DNA of 64,000 nt from Selaginella moellendorffii (Eukaryota; Streptophyta; Lycopodiopsida; Selaginellales; Selaginellaceae), in the NCBI RefSeq assembly GCF_000143415.4, contig NW_003314279.1:1-64000 (forward strand), read 5' to 3'. Made by a program: the position numbers and the translations under genes. Within the stretch, counting starts at the first letter, position 1, and each line of letters begins with the position of its first letter. Below are positions 49,441-60,718 of the stretch, in pieces. The notes under the pieces were generated by a model. It saw nothing but the letters and a program-made list of their open reading frames with translations. It searched no databases and was not told where the DNA came from.

Positions 49441-52400
49441 GTCTCAGCGAGTACTATACAATGAGATTGGGCAATTAGTCTCGTTGCATACGCAGAGATG
49501 AAAATGATGATCCGAGTGGGTACATGTTTATGTGCAAAGGGTTCGCAATTTGTTCCTTGGGTATGGATATTGTTACCTTGTTGTACCTTATGGTGTGAGC
49601 TTGCTCTTGGGTTCATAGGATGGATTTGAGATGTTCCGTACACATGAGTTTGAGCTTGGGCTCGTGAGTGAGGCAACATTAGCAACTCGAGGTTATACTT
49701 TGAGTTGGCAGGATTAATATTAGCCTATCGGTGGTTCCATGAGTTATTCCATGTACCGTGGGTGAAAGCAAACTTTCCCTGGGTTTGCTATGAGTGGCAA
49801 ATAGGCTGGTCCGTAGCTGTTTAAGCACAGCACTAGTGGATCCTTCCTAGGCATGGTTACAAGTGGATTAATCAAGACTATAGGGATTAGTCTATTGGTT
49901 CAAGTAATCATTGTTGTGCTCTCTCATAAACTTTTCTTGGATTAGACTGAAGGCAGTGCGAAAGCAAGCTTGAGGTTTAGTCAAAGATGAGACCGAAAAG
50001 AAAGTCGTCGGGGACGAAGGATCAAACACGTAAATCATCTTCTCTTTTGGAGAGATGATTTGCAACGAGGTGTGACTCATTGCTCGTGTTCACATTATGC
50101 AATCAAGAGTCTCTACCTTGATGCATGTTGGAGATGATGGTTTTACAAATGGTGAGTTGTGGGATGGATAGCGGTGAAACGTTATACCATTTTGTCTAGG
50201 CTTGCTATGGAAGACTAGGGTTGCAATGCTCAATTCTTTTCCAAGGAACCTTGCTATTGCTCCTTGAGTAGCTTGGTGTTGGATCAGTGTTTGAGTTTGG
50301 TCGAAAAGAGAGTGGCATGAGTTTGTCTATGTTGTGAACAAAAGTTAGTGGTGCTGAGTGTTGTAAATCTCTATCGGTGAAGTGTGGCATTTATGTTGCA
50401 TTTTGTCGAATCGAGTTTGCACTTGATACTTACATAAACCTTTGAAGTAATGACATAGACATTACTTGTGGTGTTACTCAATTGATGGTCATTGTGATTT
50501 CTATATCATATCCATGTGATAATGAACAATGTGTTTATGAAGTTGCTTGGTTAAACAATGATCAACCCCAAAGTGGTTGATGGTGAAGCTAGTCTACTTA
50601 CACGAAGTAGCATTGTAGTAGCTTTGACTAGATTCTCGATAGTGGTCCATTATGCTAAGCTTAAGTTGGTTCTTTGTTTCCTTGAGGATTTGCCCATAAC
50701 ATGTTGGAAAGGGTTATAGCATTCACTTGCTATAGCTTGCTGGTTTATCCGTTAACACTTGGAGTAGATTATTGGATGGAGAAGGTGTGTAGTTAAAGCA
50801 TTGACATCGCTAACACTTGTGTTAGTGGAAGTGGCATTGTTATTTCAAGTGATGAGGATTTTCCTTAAAGCTTGATTTTCTATGTCATTTTTCTTGTTAG
50901 TGTTTGGGCTTCATATTGGATCTTGAAGGTGGTTGAAGAAGAGTGTTAGTGCAATATGGATATCCGAAGATATGGTCTTCGTGATCAAGCCTTGGATGTT
51001 CCATTTGCATTTTATGAATGTCGGAGTTAGATGTCGAAAGAATGGGCAAAAAGATGTTCGAGGCTTAAGTATACTATGGGTCATGAGAATTGGTGTTGAA
51101 GTGAACCTATATGAAGTTGTTTGTAGGAGGAAGTTGGTTTAATCTTGAAAGTTTGTATTCCTAGACGGAGAGTCATTCTTTCTCTAGGATGGAAAATTTT
51201 CCACAAATTTTCTTAGACTTTTCCAATGGCTGATCTGTTGATCATTTTGTCCGAAAACCATTCCGTTTTCGTAAGCTAATACAAACTAGTGAAGGGGTTG
51301 GAGTTGACTTTGGTTGGCTTAGACCTTAGTAAGTAGTTTGTATGATGCAACCCGAAAGGGATGCTGACTTTTGGGGCTAAGGCAATTGAGTTGGATAGAG
51401 TCTGGTGTTGGTGTAGAAAAGTGGCCGTTGCGCTTTTCTAGAAAGGTGACCCTTGTGCCTTTCTTTTGTAGCGTTATGCTTGGTGGCAGGTTGCACTTTG
51501 CATTTCGTTAGACTCTATGAGAGTAGTGAGCTCTCACTGATCTTGATTTGGTCTTGGTGGCCCTACACCTTGGCTGAGGATGGTGATGTTCAACTTAGTT
51601 GTTTGAGTTTGAGATGTTGGTACCCGTACTGTAGCTTTGTATATGAGGAGGTTGTGTACCGATATAAATCCATCTCATGGTTTTCACTTTAGTTTCGGCT
51701 AAGTGTTGGTCATGTATAGCTAGCCTCTTCAAGGCATACTCAGAGCTGTTGGTTAAACGCATTGGTGAGCTTATTGCGGTTGAGTTGGATTCGGGTGGTC
51801 ATTTAATTTGTACTTGTCCATGAACCTTTATCTCGTGCTTGGGGTATTATATTCATGCTGGACAAGTATATGACTCAATGGCATAAGTTAGTGTTTGGGT
51901 CTTGTGAAAGGCAAGACAAGTGATTATTGGTTTCTTTGCAACTAGTGATTGCTTGTAGACTTTGTCAAGGGCTTTTGACACTTGCTTCACTCAATAAAGA
52001 TTTAGTAGTGATGGGCTTGCTTTACCGGATGGTGTTGCGGAGGATCGTGTCGTTAGACTTATATAGGTTTTCCATGTTGGCATGTCGACTCTATCTCTGT
52101 CAATATCATTTGGTTACATTTAGTCCGTGGTGTTGGATTTCATTGAGTCTTGGACGTGGTGATTCACTCCTTGAGGAAGTGTTATCTGTGACTAAGTATT
52201 ATTGAGAGATTGGTCTCGGATACTGAGTAAAGTATCTTCGTCTTTGGTTAGCTTGGTTGCTAGAGAGCTTTGAGTGGCGATACACTCGTGCTTTCTTTTA
52301 GCTTTGTTATGGTGTTAATGGCATTGAAGTGATGCCTTGCCATTGACATTGTTGATATTGAGATTTGAGTGGACTGAGATATCTCTTCAAAAGATTGATG

Positions 52401-54382
52401 TCGAGTTTCATTAGTCTCGATGGAGATAGTGTTGGTGCTTGAGCTGTAACTTTATGTTATTAGCATTCATGCATTTGCTAGTTAGCAACTGTATTGACGT
52501 TCAAATGAACTGAGTGGCAAGTTTGAGTTAGTTGTGTTCTAGACAAGATTGTTTAGTAGAGGTTGAGTTTTGAGCTTTTCCTTGAAAAGTGATTTAGTCA
52601 TGGACTATGCTAGCTTTATAAAAGGAAGGAATTAGTGATTGAATCCTTGTTGGATTTCAGTTGGGATATATCGATCATTGATGATTCTACTTGTGCTTGC
52701 TATGAAGTGAGTTACGTCTTGCTATTGATAGATTCATGGAGGATCGATTAGATGATCACTTGTTGAGCATAGCTTCGTTATGCTTAGCTTTTGGATTGAT
52801 GCAGATATGCTTTTCATTAGCTTTGGCAATATGAAATTTAGCTTATGGATATGTTGAGGAAGATATTGTGGGTTGTACCATGCTTTCTTCTTTAGCATTG
52901 AAGTTAGTTCATGTGAGACTTGTGATCATTGTTAAGAAAGACTTGGCTATAGACTTCTTCAAGCTTTTGGTTATTTGAGTTTTCATGCTCATTGTTTCAT
53001 TTGCTAGAAGTTATTGGTGAAGGCATTTTTGGCTCTTTTGCTTCGATGTTGAAGTTAGTATTTGCATCTGGCAATCATTGGTGATGATTGACTATCATCT
53101 GGGATAGTTGATTATCCTTGTCAAAAAGGTTTTGCTTGATTATTGTTGATATAGAATGATTTGCTGTTCTTCGGGATAGTAGATTCTTTTTTCGATGATT
53201 ATTATGCATTTCTTTATTGATAGAATGATTGATGATCTTTCATGATGGTTAGTTGTTCTCTTTGATACCTTTTGGCTTTTCGCAATACCACATGTTCTTT
53301 GTGGTTTGCTCTGGATTGGTCTCTTGGGTTTGAGACATCAGTAGGATGTTGCTAACACTTGCTTAAACAACTTGAGTTCCTTAGTATTGTTGGCTGGGAT
53401 CTATTCCGATTGGCTTTTGTGATAGTTGGCAGGAATGAGTGTTTGTTGATCTTACCACATTCATTCTCTTCTGTTGATTGTTGTTCGAGTTAGTTTTGAT
53501 AGATTTGGATGTTATTTCCTTTGGGTGATACATTCGCGAGCATTTTGCTTGTCAGTCAATGATACTTTGTGTTCTTTGAGTTATCTTTCGTAAGTTGTTT
53601 AGCATTCTGTCTGCAATCTTTAATAGTTAAACTTTATCATTGAGTTTATTTGATGATATACTTGTTATTAAATTTTGTTTGATGGTGAATCCTATGTTTA
53701 CCAATTATGATGATCTTGGTGGTTCCTATCTACTATAATACTGGTTTATCGGATGATAACTTACTTGGAATACTTTTGTGTTCTAATCTAAGATTTATTC
53801 ACTGATAATTAAGACTCTAAGATATCATTGTCTATGACTTTGATATTGTCCATCTATTGATCTTTGAGTTTGGGCCAGTATAGGCAGACTGGCTTCGGCA
53901 CTTCGTGTGCATGTTGAAATCTCTAGTCATGGGGTAGCTACTGTCGACTGGTCACATAACCTGCCTCTCTGTCGATGTTCCTTATTTCGTTGAAAGGGCG
54001 TGACTGTGTAAACAACTCTAACTGCCTATTTCCAGTAGTCTATCTAAACCTTACCGACGGGTTTGGTTTCTTTGCTCAGGAGGGTTGCAGCCTCTGGCTT
54101 CTCTCTCTATGTCCCTGCGGGCAGGGGCGTATCACACTTTTGTAAGCTGGGTGACTCCCAGAGCAGCAGGGGTGGCTGACTCCATTGGTCATTTCCTTGT
54201 CGGCAACGGCCGGAAGGTGTCTGAGCTGGTAGCACATCCGCGTTAGACAAAGAGGTTACCTCTAACTCATTTAAGTTGGTGCATTTCTCACATAGTGTGA
54301 GTACCGTGAACTTTTTCTGGAGTTGTTTCCTTGGCGGTATTCTAGACTCGAGTATGCATCGACGAGGACGTCGATCTTCCCT
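49441..54382 (+). other. Non-coding interior of LARD-like element
   Basis: About 4.9 kb, T/G-rich on the plus strand, with many TTGAG/GTTAG-like words but no gag, protease, RT, RNase H or integrase motif found. Longest frames: 50933-51142, 51453-51692 and 51927-52205, all unrecognised. Confidence 0.75.
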
Positions 54383-54394
54383 AGGGGGGGAGAG
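54383..54394 (+). promoter_or_regulatory. Polypurine tract of LARD-like element
   Basis: AGGGGGGGAGAG immediately 5' of the 3' LTR, the usual plus-strand primer position. Confidence 0.85.
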
Positions 54395-55550
54395 TGTCGC
54401 GAATGTGACTTCGGGTATCGAAAGTTACCTGTCGACCAGTCCTTACGGACACTCTTACCTTACTGCCACGATGGCAGGAGGTCGGTATTGCTGGTTCCCT
54501 TTATTAGCCCCTCTTGTTCAAGTGTTAGTAAACTGGACTTTGCATCTGTACTTGGCCAGATGAGCATAAGGAAGGAATTCCTAAGTGTCTATTTAGCTGA
54601 GCATACTTGGCCCGGCTTGTTAGTTCTCTTTTGCTCTGTCTTGCACTGGCTTGACAAGAACCCTCGCGTATTGAGATTGGTCTCTCAATATCGCTACATG
54701 ATAGCTTACCGTGTCTGCCAAACACCCTCGCTATCATGCCCTTTGTGTTAGTCTCATTTTGGTCCCAAATGCTATTTATGGAAAGTATCTAGATTCGCTC
54801 ATTTGGTATATCTACGGAATGTAGAGATTGTCCTGAACACAATGGTGTTCGTCTCGTGTCCAAATTCGTAATCTAAGGACATTCCATATTTAGTAAGTTT
54901 CGAGCTTGTCCCAGAGACTAACTCCTGATACTAAGGGAGGCTTGGGGTGAAAGCCCAAAGCGTGTGTTCCTCAAGGGGGGGGGGGGGGGGGGGGCTGTGG
55001 GGGGTTCCAAATGTATAGTAGGGATAGTGGGTAGGTCGGGCATGGCTGACCAACCTGAGGCATAGTCTAGCTCTCGCTTGCGTGCCTATCCTTGTTCTGC
55101 GTCCGGCTTGGGTCTAAGCCCAAGTTCCATTCCATGCTAGCTGGTGGAGTACCCATGTCCTCGCGTTAGGCCACCGGTATGCCGAAATAGCGCTAGACTC
55201 CGTTTGGCTCCGTTTTGCGTGTTGGTCCTGGCATTGGGATGATGGTTGCTCCAGGACTGTTCCAAGTCGCTCCGGGCTCCCGTCCCTTCGCTCCTTGGGC
55301 TTCATGCTTGGGAGTTGCTCTGTAGTTCGGTTCTGTCACTCCTCGGCTCCATGCTTGGGAGTTTGGCACTGTTCCTTCGTTCAGTGGCCCAAGGCCCTAA
55401 ACCTCAGGTTCTTGTGGACACGTGGCATGGACACATGGCATGTGACATGTGGCATCTGTTACGTGGCACAAAGAGGGTTAGGTTCCGCTTCGTGGTGTTA
55501 TCCTATGGTAAATCACCATAGGATAAAGGGTCAAAACCACGTGCGCTACA
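54395..55550 (+). repeat. 3' LTR of LARD-like element
   Basis: 1156 bp; nearly identical to the 5' LTR. The main difference is a G tract of 20 (54975-54994) against 13. Confidence 0.92.
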
Positions 55551-55772
55551 CAAACGGAGTCTGGCGCTATTTCGGCATACCGGTGGCCTAACATGAGGAC
55601 ATGGATACTCCACTAGCTAGCATGGAATGAAACTTGGGCTTAGACCCAAGCCGGACGCAGAACAAGGACAGGCACACAAACAAGAGCTAGACTATGCCTC
55701 AGGTTAGTTGCCCAACCTACCCAACCTACCCACTATCCCTATTATACATTTAGGGGATTTAACCCCCCCCCC
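55551..55772 (-). repeat. Right piece of the interrupted inverted LTR
   Basis: Begins with the second CAAAC and continues the reverse complement of the LTR (CGGAGTCTGGCGCTATTTCG and on) until a C-rich run at 55764-55797, where similarity ends. The remaining half of that older LTR is absent. Confidence 0.85.
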
Positions 55773-55935
55773 TGCCCCCCACCCCCCCACCCCCCCCGTA
55801 CCTCTTCCGTACCTTTTCGTCCCTTTACTTCTACCTTTGCTTCCATTACTTTTGTTCCCCCATTATTTCCTCTTGTGTTTTCATCTTTTGTTCTGCTCTT
55901 CCCTTTTCCGATCCCTTCGACAATCTTTCTGTTGC

Positions 55936-58900
55936 AGCTATTGACCAACTCATGAAGGAGTATTTTGATCTCTTTGAATTTGACCTATCATCTAGGGCCA
56001 AGATTACCACACGTCATCCGATTCCAGCCGGGGATGCTCGTCAAATCAAGATTCCTGTTCATCGTCGGTCACACAAGGAGATCAAAATTTTATGTATAAA
56101 CGTCAAGGAGATGTTGGAAAAGGGTGTTATTCAGAAGTCGCAGAGTCCTTGGGTATGTGAACCTCATCTTGTGACGAAACCTGATGGGAGTATTTGTTTC
56201 TGCATCGACTATCATCCGTTAAATGAAGTGACGATTCCAGATGTGTACCCTCTTCCCCACACTGCTGATCTCTTGGATTATCTGGGGTGAAGTTGTTGGT
56301 TCACCAAACTAGATCTTGCTTCTAGGTACTGGCAAGTACCGATGGCCGAGGAAGATATTCCTAAGACTGCTTTTCATACACCGTTTGGTTTGTATGAATT
56401 CTTGGTGATGCCATTTGGTTTGAACAATGCTCCAACAACTTTTCAGTGGATGCTGGATAAGGTTCTTTGTGATATACCAGAGGTGACTGCTGACTTCATT
56501 GATGATGTCTTGATTCATTCAGAGGGGACGTGGGAGGAGCACATTCGTGATATGTGTAAAGTGTTGGATTAGCTATGGAATGTTGGTTTAAAGCTGAAAC
56601 GGTCGAAGTGCGTGTTTGGGTCCAAGGACACAACTTATCTTGGGTACTGACTTGAACTCAGATTTGGACTCGGACTCAGACTCAGACTTGGACTTGGACT
56701 CAAACTCAAACTTGGATTCAATCTTGGTCTCAGTCTCAGCCTCGGCCTCGGTCTTGGTCCTGGTCCCGGTTTCAGTCTTGGTTGCAGTCTCGACCTCAGA
56801 CTCCATTTTGGGTCCTTCTCGGACTCCATCTCAGATTCCATCTCGGGTTCATCTCAGACTCCATCTCGGTGCTCATGAATTTGAGACTAGAATTGACAAC
56901 CGTAGGAATCAAATACAAATGAGGACACAAGTCCTTGAAATGGTAACCGGAGCTACATTTTATAAATGTTGGAACAAACCCAAGGAATTGGGGGTATGCT
57001 CAAAAGATGAGTCGATATTCTCATCATATGGACGAATAGTCCTAAGGGGCAAAGGTAACCCATAGAAAATGGGAAATAATCAAATGTCAGAGCAACATTT
57101 CTAAAAATAGTCCTTGTGAGTAAGACATGAATACAAGAAGATGTATTTTAGTGAATTGACACTTCAATAGTAGGACCTCATGGGTTATCAAATTAGTAAA
57201 GTCCAAAAAGTTGGATGACTCAAGTAAAGTTCGGGAATGGTCTTAAGGGATTGGTAGAAGCATTTGGATAGAAGTGTGTTGTGCTCTATGAAGGATAAAG
57301 AGGATCATAAAATCCAAGTATGAGAACAATGTGTATCTCATTGTACGCATTGTACCCTAATGGGGGATAAATTATTTATGTTGCGATATAGTAAATCAAT
57401 ATTATAAAAGGAATGCTCATTGAAGAAAACCATCATTGGGAATTATTCGTTAGAGACTTAGTCCTTTGGGCCTTATTTAATACCCTCATAACACCAAATA
57501 CCACTTCTTGGTGTTTTAGAATGTTTGAGTGTCCTTGTGAAGGTTTGCAATTTGATCCTGACAAACTTGTAGCCGTTCTAAAGTTCCCTACTCCGAAGTG
57601 TGTGAATGATGTGTAGTGCTTCTTGGGCAAGGTGCAGTATCTCGGTCGTTTTGTGGATCATCTTTTTGATCGCATTGCACCATTGCGAGCGTTACTGAAG
57701 TCATCAACATCATCTTTCATTTGGTCTTGAGATTGTGAGCGAGTGTTTGTGGATCTCAAAGACTCCTTCAGTTTTGGCATATCTTGACTACACTAGACCT
57801 TTTATTTTGCGCGTAGATGCTTCTGACATTGGTCTTGGAGGTGTGTTAATGCAAGAGAGCCCGAGTGTGCCTGGTCAGCATCATCCCATTGCATATATAA
57901 GCCGTACGTTACAACCAGCAGAGGTGAACTACTCCATGACAAAGAAGAAGTGTTTAGTGGCAGTTTAGAGTTTCGAGAAACTTCATGCATATCTACATGG
58001 TTCTCAAATATTACTTGAAGGTGACCATGCTGCCGTTACTTCATTATTGAAGCGAAAGAACCTGGTTGGTCATACTGCTCAGTGGGTTTTGAAGCTTCAG
58101 ATATATGATTTTGATGTTGTTCATCACCCAAGGAGTTCTATGGCTGATGCTAATGCCCTTTCTCAAGCTTCTCTTCCTTCTCCACTCTCTTCTCATGTTT
58201 CTGATGAGTTTGTTGTTCTAGCATCTGTGAATTTTCTAGACGAGGATTCTATGCCATCGACAGTTGCTGTACTTAACGTTCAGTGTCCACAAGGCGCAGA
58301 GCAAGGTTTACCTTCTCTTGATGAAGTTCGCGAGGCTCAAAAGATTGAGCTATGGATTCGAAGGCTTCGAAATGCGTTTGAAAATCCTATATCACTTACT
58401 GATGGCTTGCCTTTCCAGCATTTACATTCTCAATATCGCCTTGAAGATGGCCTTCTTTATTTTGTGGGGACGGATCCTGATGATCATTTACGGCTGGTGG
58501 TGCCTTCTGTCTTTATTCCGCGGTTTCCCCATACTTACCATGATTCTCTTGTTTTAGGTGGGCATATGGGACATCATCGTGTGACCGAGAAACTGCGCAG
58601 GTCTTTCTATTAGCCGGAGATGCGACGTGATGTTATCCGGTATGTGCGTAGCTGCATTTGGTGCCAAGCTCGTAATACTCCCCCTTGTGCTACGGAAGGA
58701 CAGTTAGAGTCAATTGCAATTTCCCGTCCATTGGAGTTGTTAGTGTTTAATCTTATAGGACCTTTTCCACAGTCGACTGTTGGCAATGAGTAGGTTATTA
58801 TTGCTTCTGACTACTTGACTCATTGAGTGGAAGTTAGTGCTCTTGTTAGTGCCTTTACAACTGCTGTTGGATACTTCTTCCTCAATCGAGTGGTGTTCTA

Positions 58901-59513
58901 GCATTCTTGTCCAGAACGGATTCTTTCAAATAATGGTCCTGCTTTTATGGCTGAGGCATTTCATGTTTTGACATCTCGGTTAGGGATACGCCACACTTTT
59001 CACGAGTGCTTATCATCCACAACTCTACACCCCTGTGACATAGGCATACTGAAGAGACGGCAAATAACCATCCCAATCCAAATGCTGAAAGTTTACATAC
59101 TTCGCAATCATCCCTTTGAATGTCCTAATGAGCCGTTCGACTGCTGCCGAACACTTAGGCTGTGTACAAGTTGGACAACAATAGCACTATAACTCCCATC
59201 ATCGTCCACCTACGGAGTACAAAATGGATGATTTGGTGTTAGTCTGTTTTCCCCATCTTACAATATGTGGTTTATCTAAGGGGCTCCTTGCAGAGTGGAA
59301 AGGACCGTATCGCGTGTTGCGGCAAGTTGAACCGCAAGTTTATGAAGTTCGGCATGACGTCCAACAGGCCAATCCTCCAGAAATTGTGCATGTGCAGTGG
59401 TTGAAATGTTTTATACAAAGGGATCAGGAGCAATTAATACCATCTACAGATCCACCGATGCCTCCTCCTAACATTCCTCTAGATTCCAGCCTGTCTACAA
59501 GAAAACCTTGACG
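55936..59513 (+). pseudogene. Ty3/gypsy pol, multiply broken
   Basis: Reverse transcriptase (55952-56572: RFPC-type KPDGSICFCIDYHPLNEVT, then the active-site box FIDDVLIHS), RNase H (about 57780-58180: RVDASDIGLGGVL, then HPIAYISRTL), integrase (about 58490-59160: zinc-binding HH..CC with GHMGHHRVTEKL and CIWCQ, then a DNGPAF-like NNGPAF) and a C-terminal GPY/F module (EWKGPYRVLRQVEPQVYEV) at 59224-59511. In-frame stops occur, for example near 56290, 56572, 57617, 57728, 57968 and 58613, and a foreign 0.9-kb insert splits RT from RNase H. Gag and protease are missing. It cannot make a functional polyprotein. Confidence 0.9.
56646..57535. mobile_element. Insert of LTR/leader repeat inside gypsy pol
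   Basis: Separates the coding for TTYLG from CEGLQFDPDKL, which are adjacent in related elements. It contains the hexamer array (56650-56800) seen in the 31.0 and 44.6 kb LTRs, a segment matching 44100-44260 in inverse orientation, and a segment matching 35330-35420. It is a mosaic of the other element family. Confidence 0.7.
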
Positions 59514-59525
59514 GCCTTCTATTAT

Positions 59526-60718
59526 TCCGAGAGGAGGGGATGATGTGAGGGCTAAATGTATGGTTATGATGCCGTATACTAATATTAGTGTAGTGGGATT
59601 TTGGTAGCCATTGGATTGGTTTCAATCCGGACCACTCGCTCCTATATATAAGCTAGGGTTTTTGGGCTAATTGATATGCACATTTTCTGTATTCCCTTTC
59701 CATATTCCAAGCACTCACAAATCCATATAGTTTGCTATTTATTAATTATTCTTTTTCAATTTTTAGTTAATTAGATAAGTTTTTTAAAAAATTGATAGTT
59801 CACCCTATTTTTAAACTATTGTAACAGACTTTCAACCCAGGCAACTATATAATTTATAATTCTCATTTTTAGGATAAATATCACAATTTAACAAGTTTAA
59901 AAATTAACTAGAATAACTATATGTCACACCAGTGTTGCTAGAATCCAGATACTAAACATTTGATCTCAAATAACTATAACTTATTTTTATTCTCTTCCAC
60001 TGGCATAAACTTTAGCCTTAGATGACTATTGTTAACCTTAGATAAACATTGATAACTACCTCTACTTTTGATAAAACTGATTGTAATACAAACTCATTGG
60101 TACAAGTTTCTCACATGAAGAATTTAAGATACATGGTGAAGACATTTAGCATCTCTATACATGTCAAAGCCATAAACCTCCATAGCATAGAATTAAACAC
60201 GGGTTGAAATGTTGAGAATCTCATTCTAGCAGTCTCCACGTGCTGATTCTATAAATTGGCTTAGTGCAATATTAAACTCTTTTCACTTGGTTGCATGCTT
60301 GCCCACAGGCATTCTAACTCCTCAACTTCTCATTGCAATTTGAAGGGCAATATCATCATAAACTAGTCTGTGATTGGAGCTTCCATGGCCTGCCATTCTC
60401 TCAAAAGCCGAGGATCAAGGATATCTTGATTGGACCCAAATAGCTCAATGGAGATAATCTTGTTTACCTTGGCAGGATGATCTCCATCGTCTGCTTGTCT
60501 TTCAAGAGTTCAATGCTGCGGTGTTTCAGCCTCTTCGAATAACTGTTGGCTCGAGAGCCATGCATCGGGTCTTGGCATAGGATATGGATCCTGAGATGGA
60601 TGAGGACCGAAGCGCGATGCTTCCCACCATAGCCCAGCTCCACTCCATTCCCACCATAGCCCAGCTCACTGGAGTGGAGACGATGTTGTGCCCGGGCAGG
60701 ACGGCCAGAATTAAATAG
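59526..60718. other. Probable gypsy 3' LTR start and AT-rich spacer
   Basis: GAGAGGAGGGGA (about 59529-59540) looks like a polypurine tract and is followed by TGATGTGAGGGCTAAATG, a plausible LTR start; a TATA-like CTATATATAAGC lies near 59642. No matching 5' LTR is in the window, so the LTR end is unknown. The remainder to 60718 shows no gene. Confidence 0.45.

Larger units (their letters stand above)
48269..55555 (+). mobile_element. Complete LARD-like non-coding LTR retrotransposon, TSD CAAAC
   Basis: Element 48274-55550 (7277 bp) flanked by CAAAC on both sides. LTRs of 1149 and 1156 bp start TGTCGCGAATGTGAC and end GCGCTACA. A primer site TTTGGTATCAGAGGATGA follows the 5' LTR; a polypurine tract AGGGGGGGAGAG precedes the 3' LTR. 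The 5-kb interior has no frame longer than about 95 codons and no gag or pol motif in any frame that I could see. It therefore fits a large retrotransposon derivative (LARD) mobilised by another element's proteins. The close LTR similarity suggests recent insertion. Confidence 0.92.

Noticed and set aside
49441-54382. Small frames of 60-95 codons as element genes
   Set aside because: None has gag, protease, RT or integrase motifs, and most start with alternative codons.
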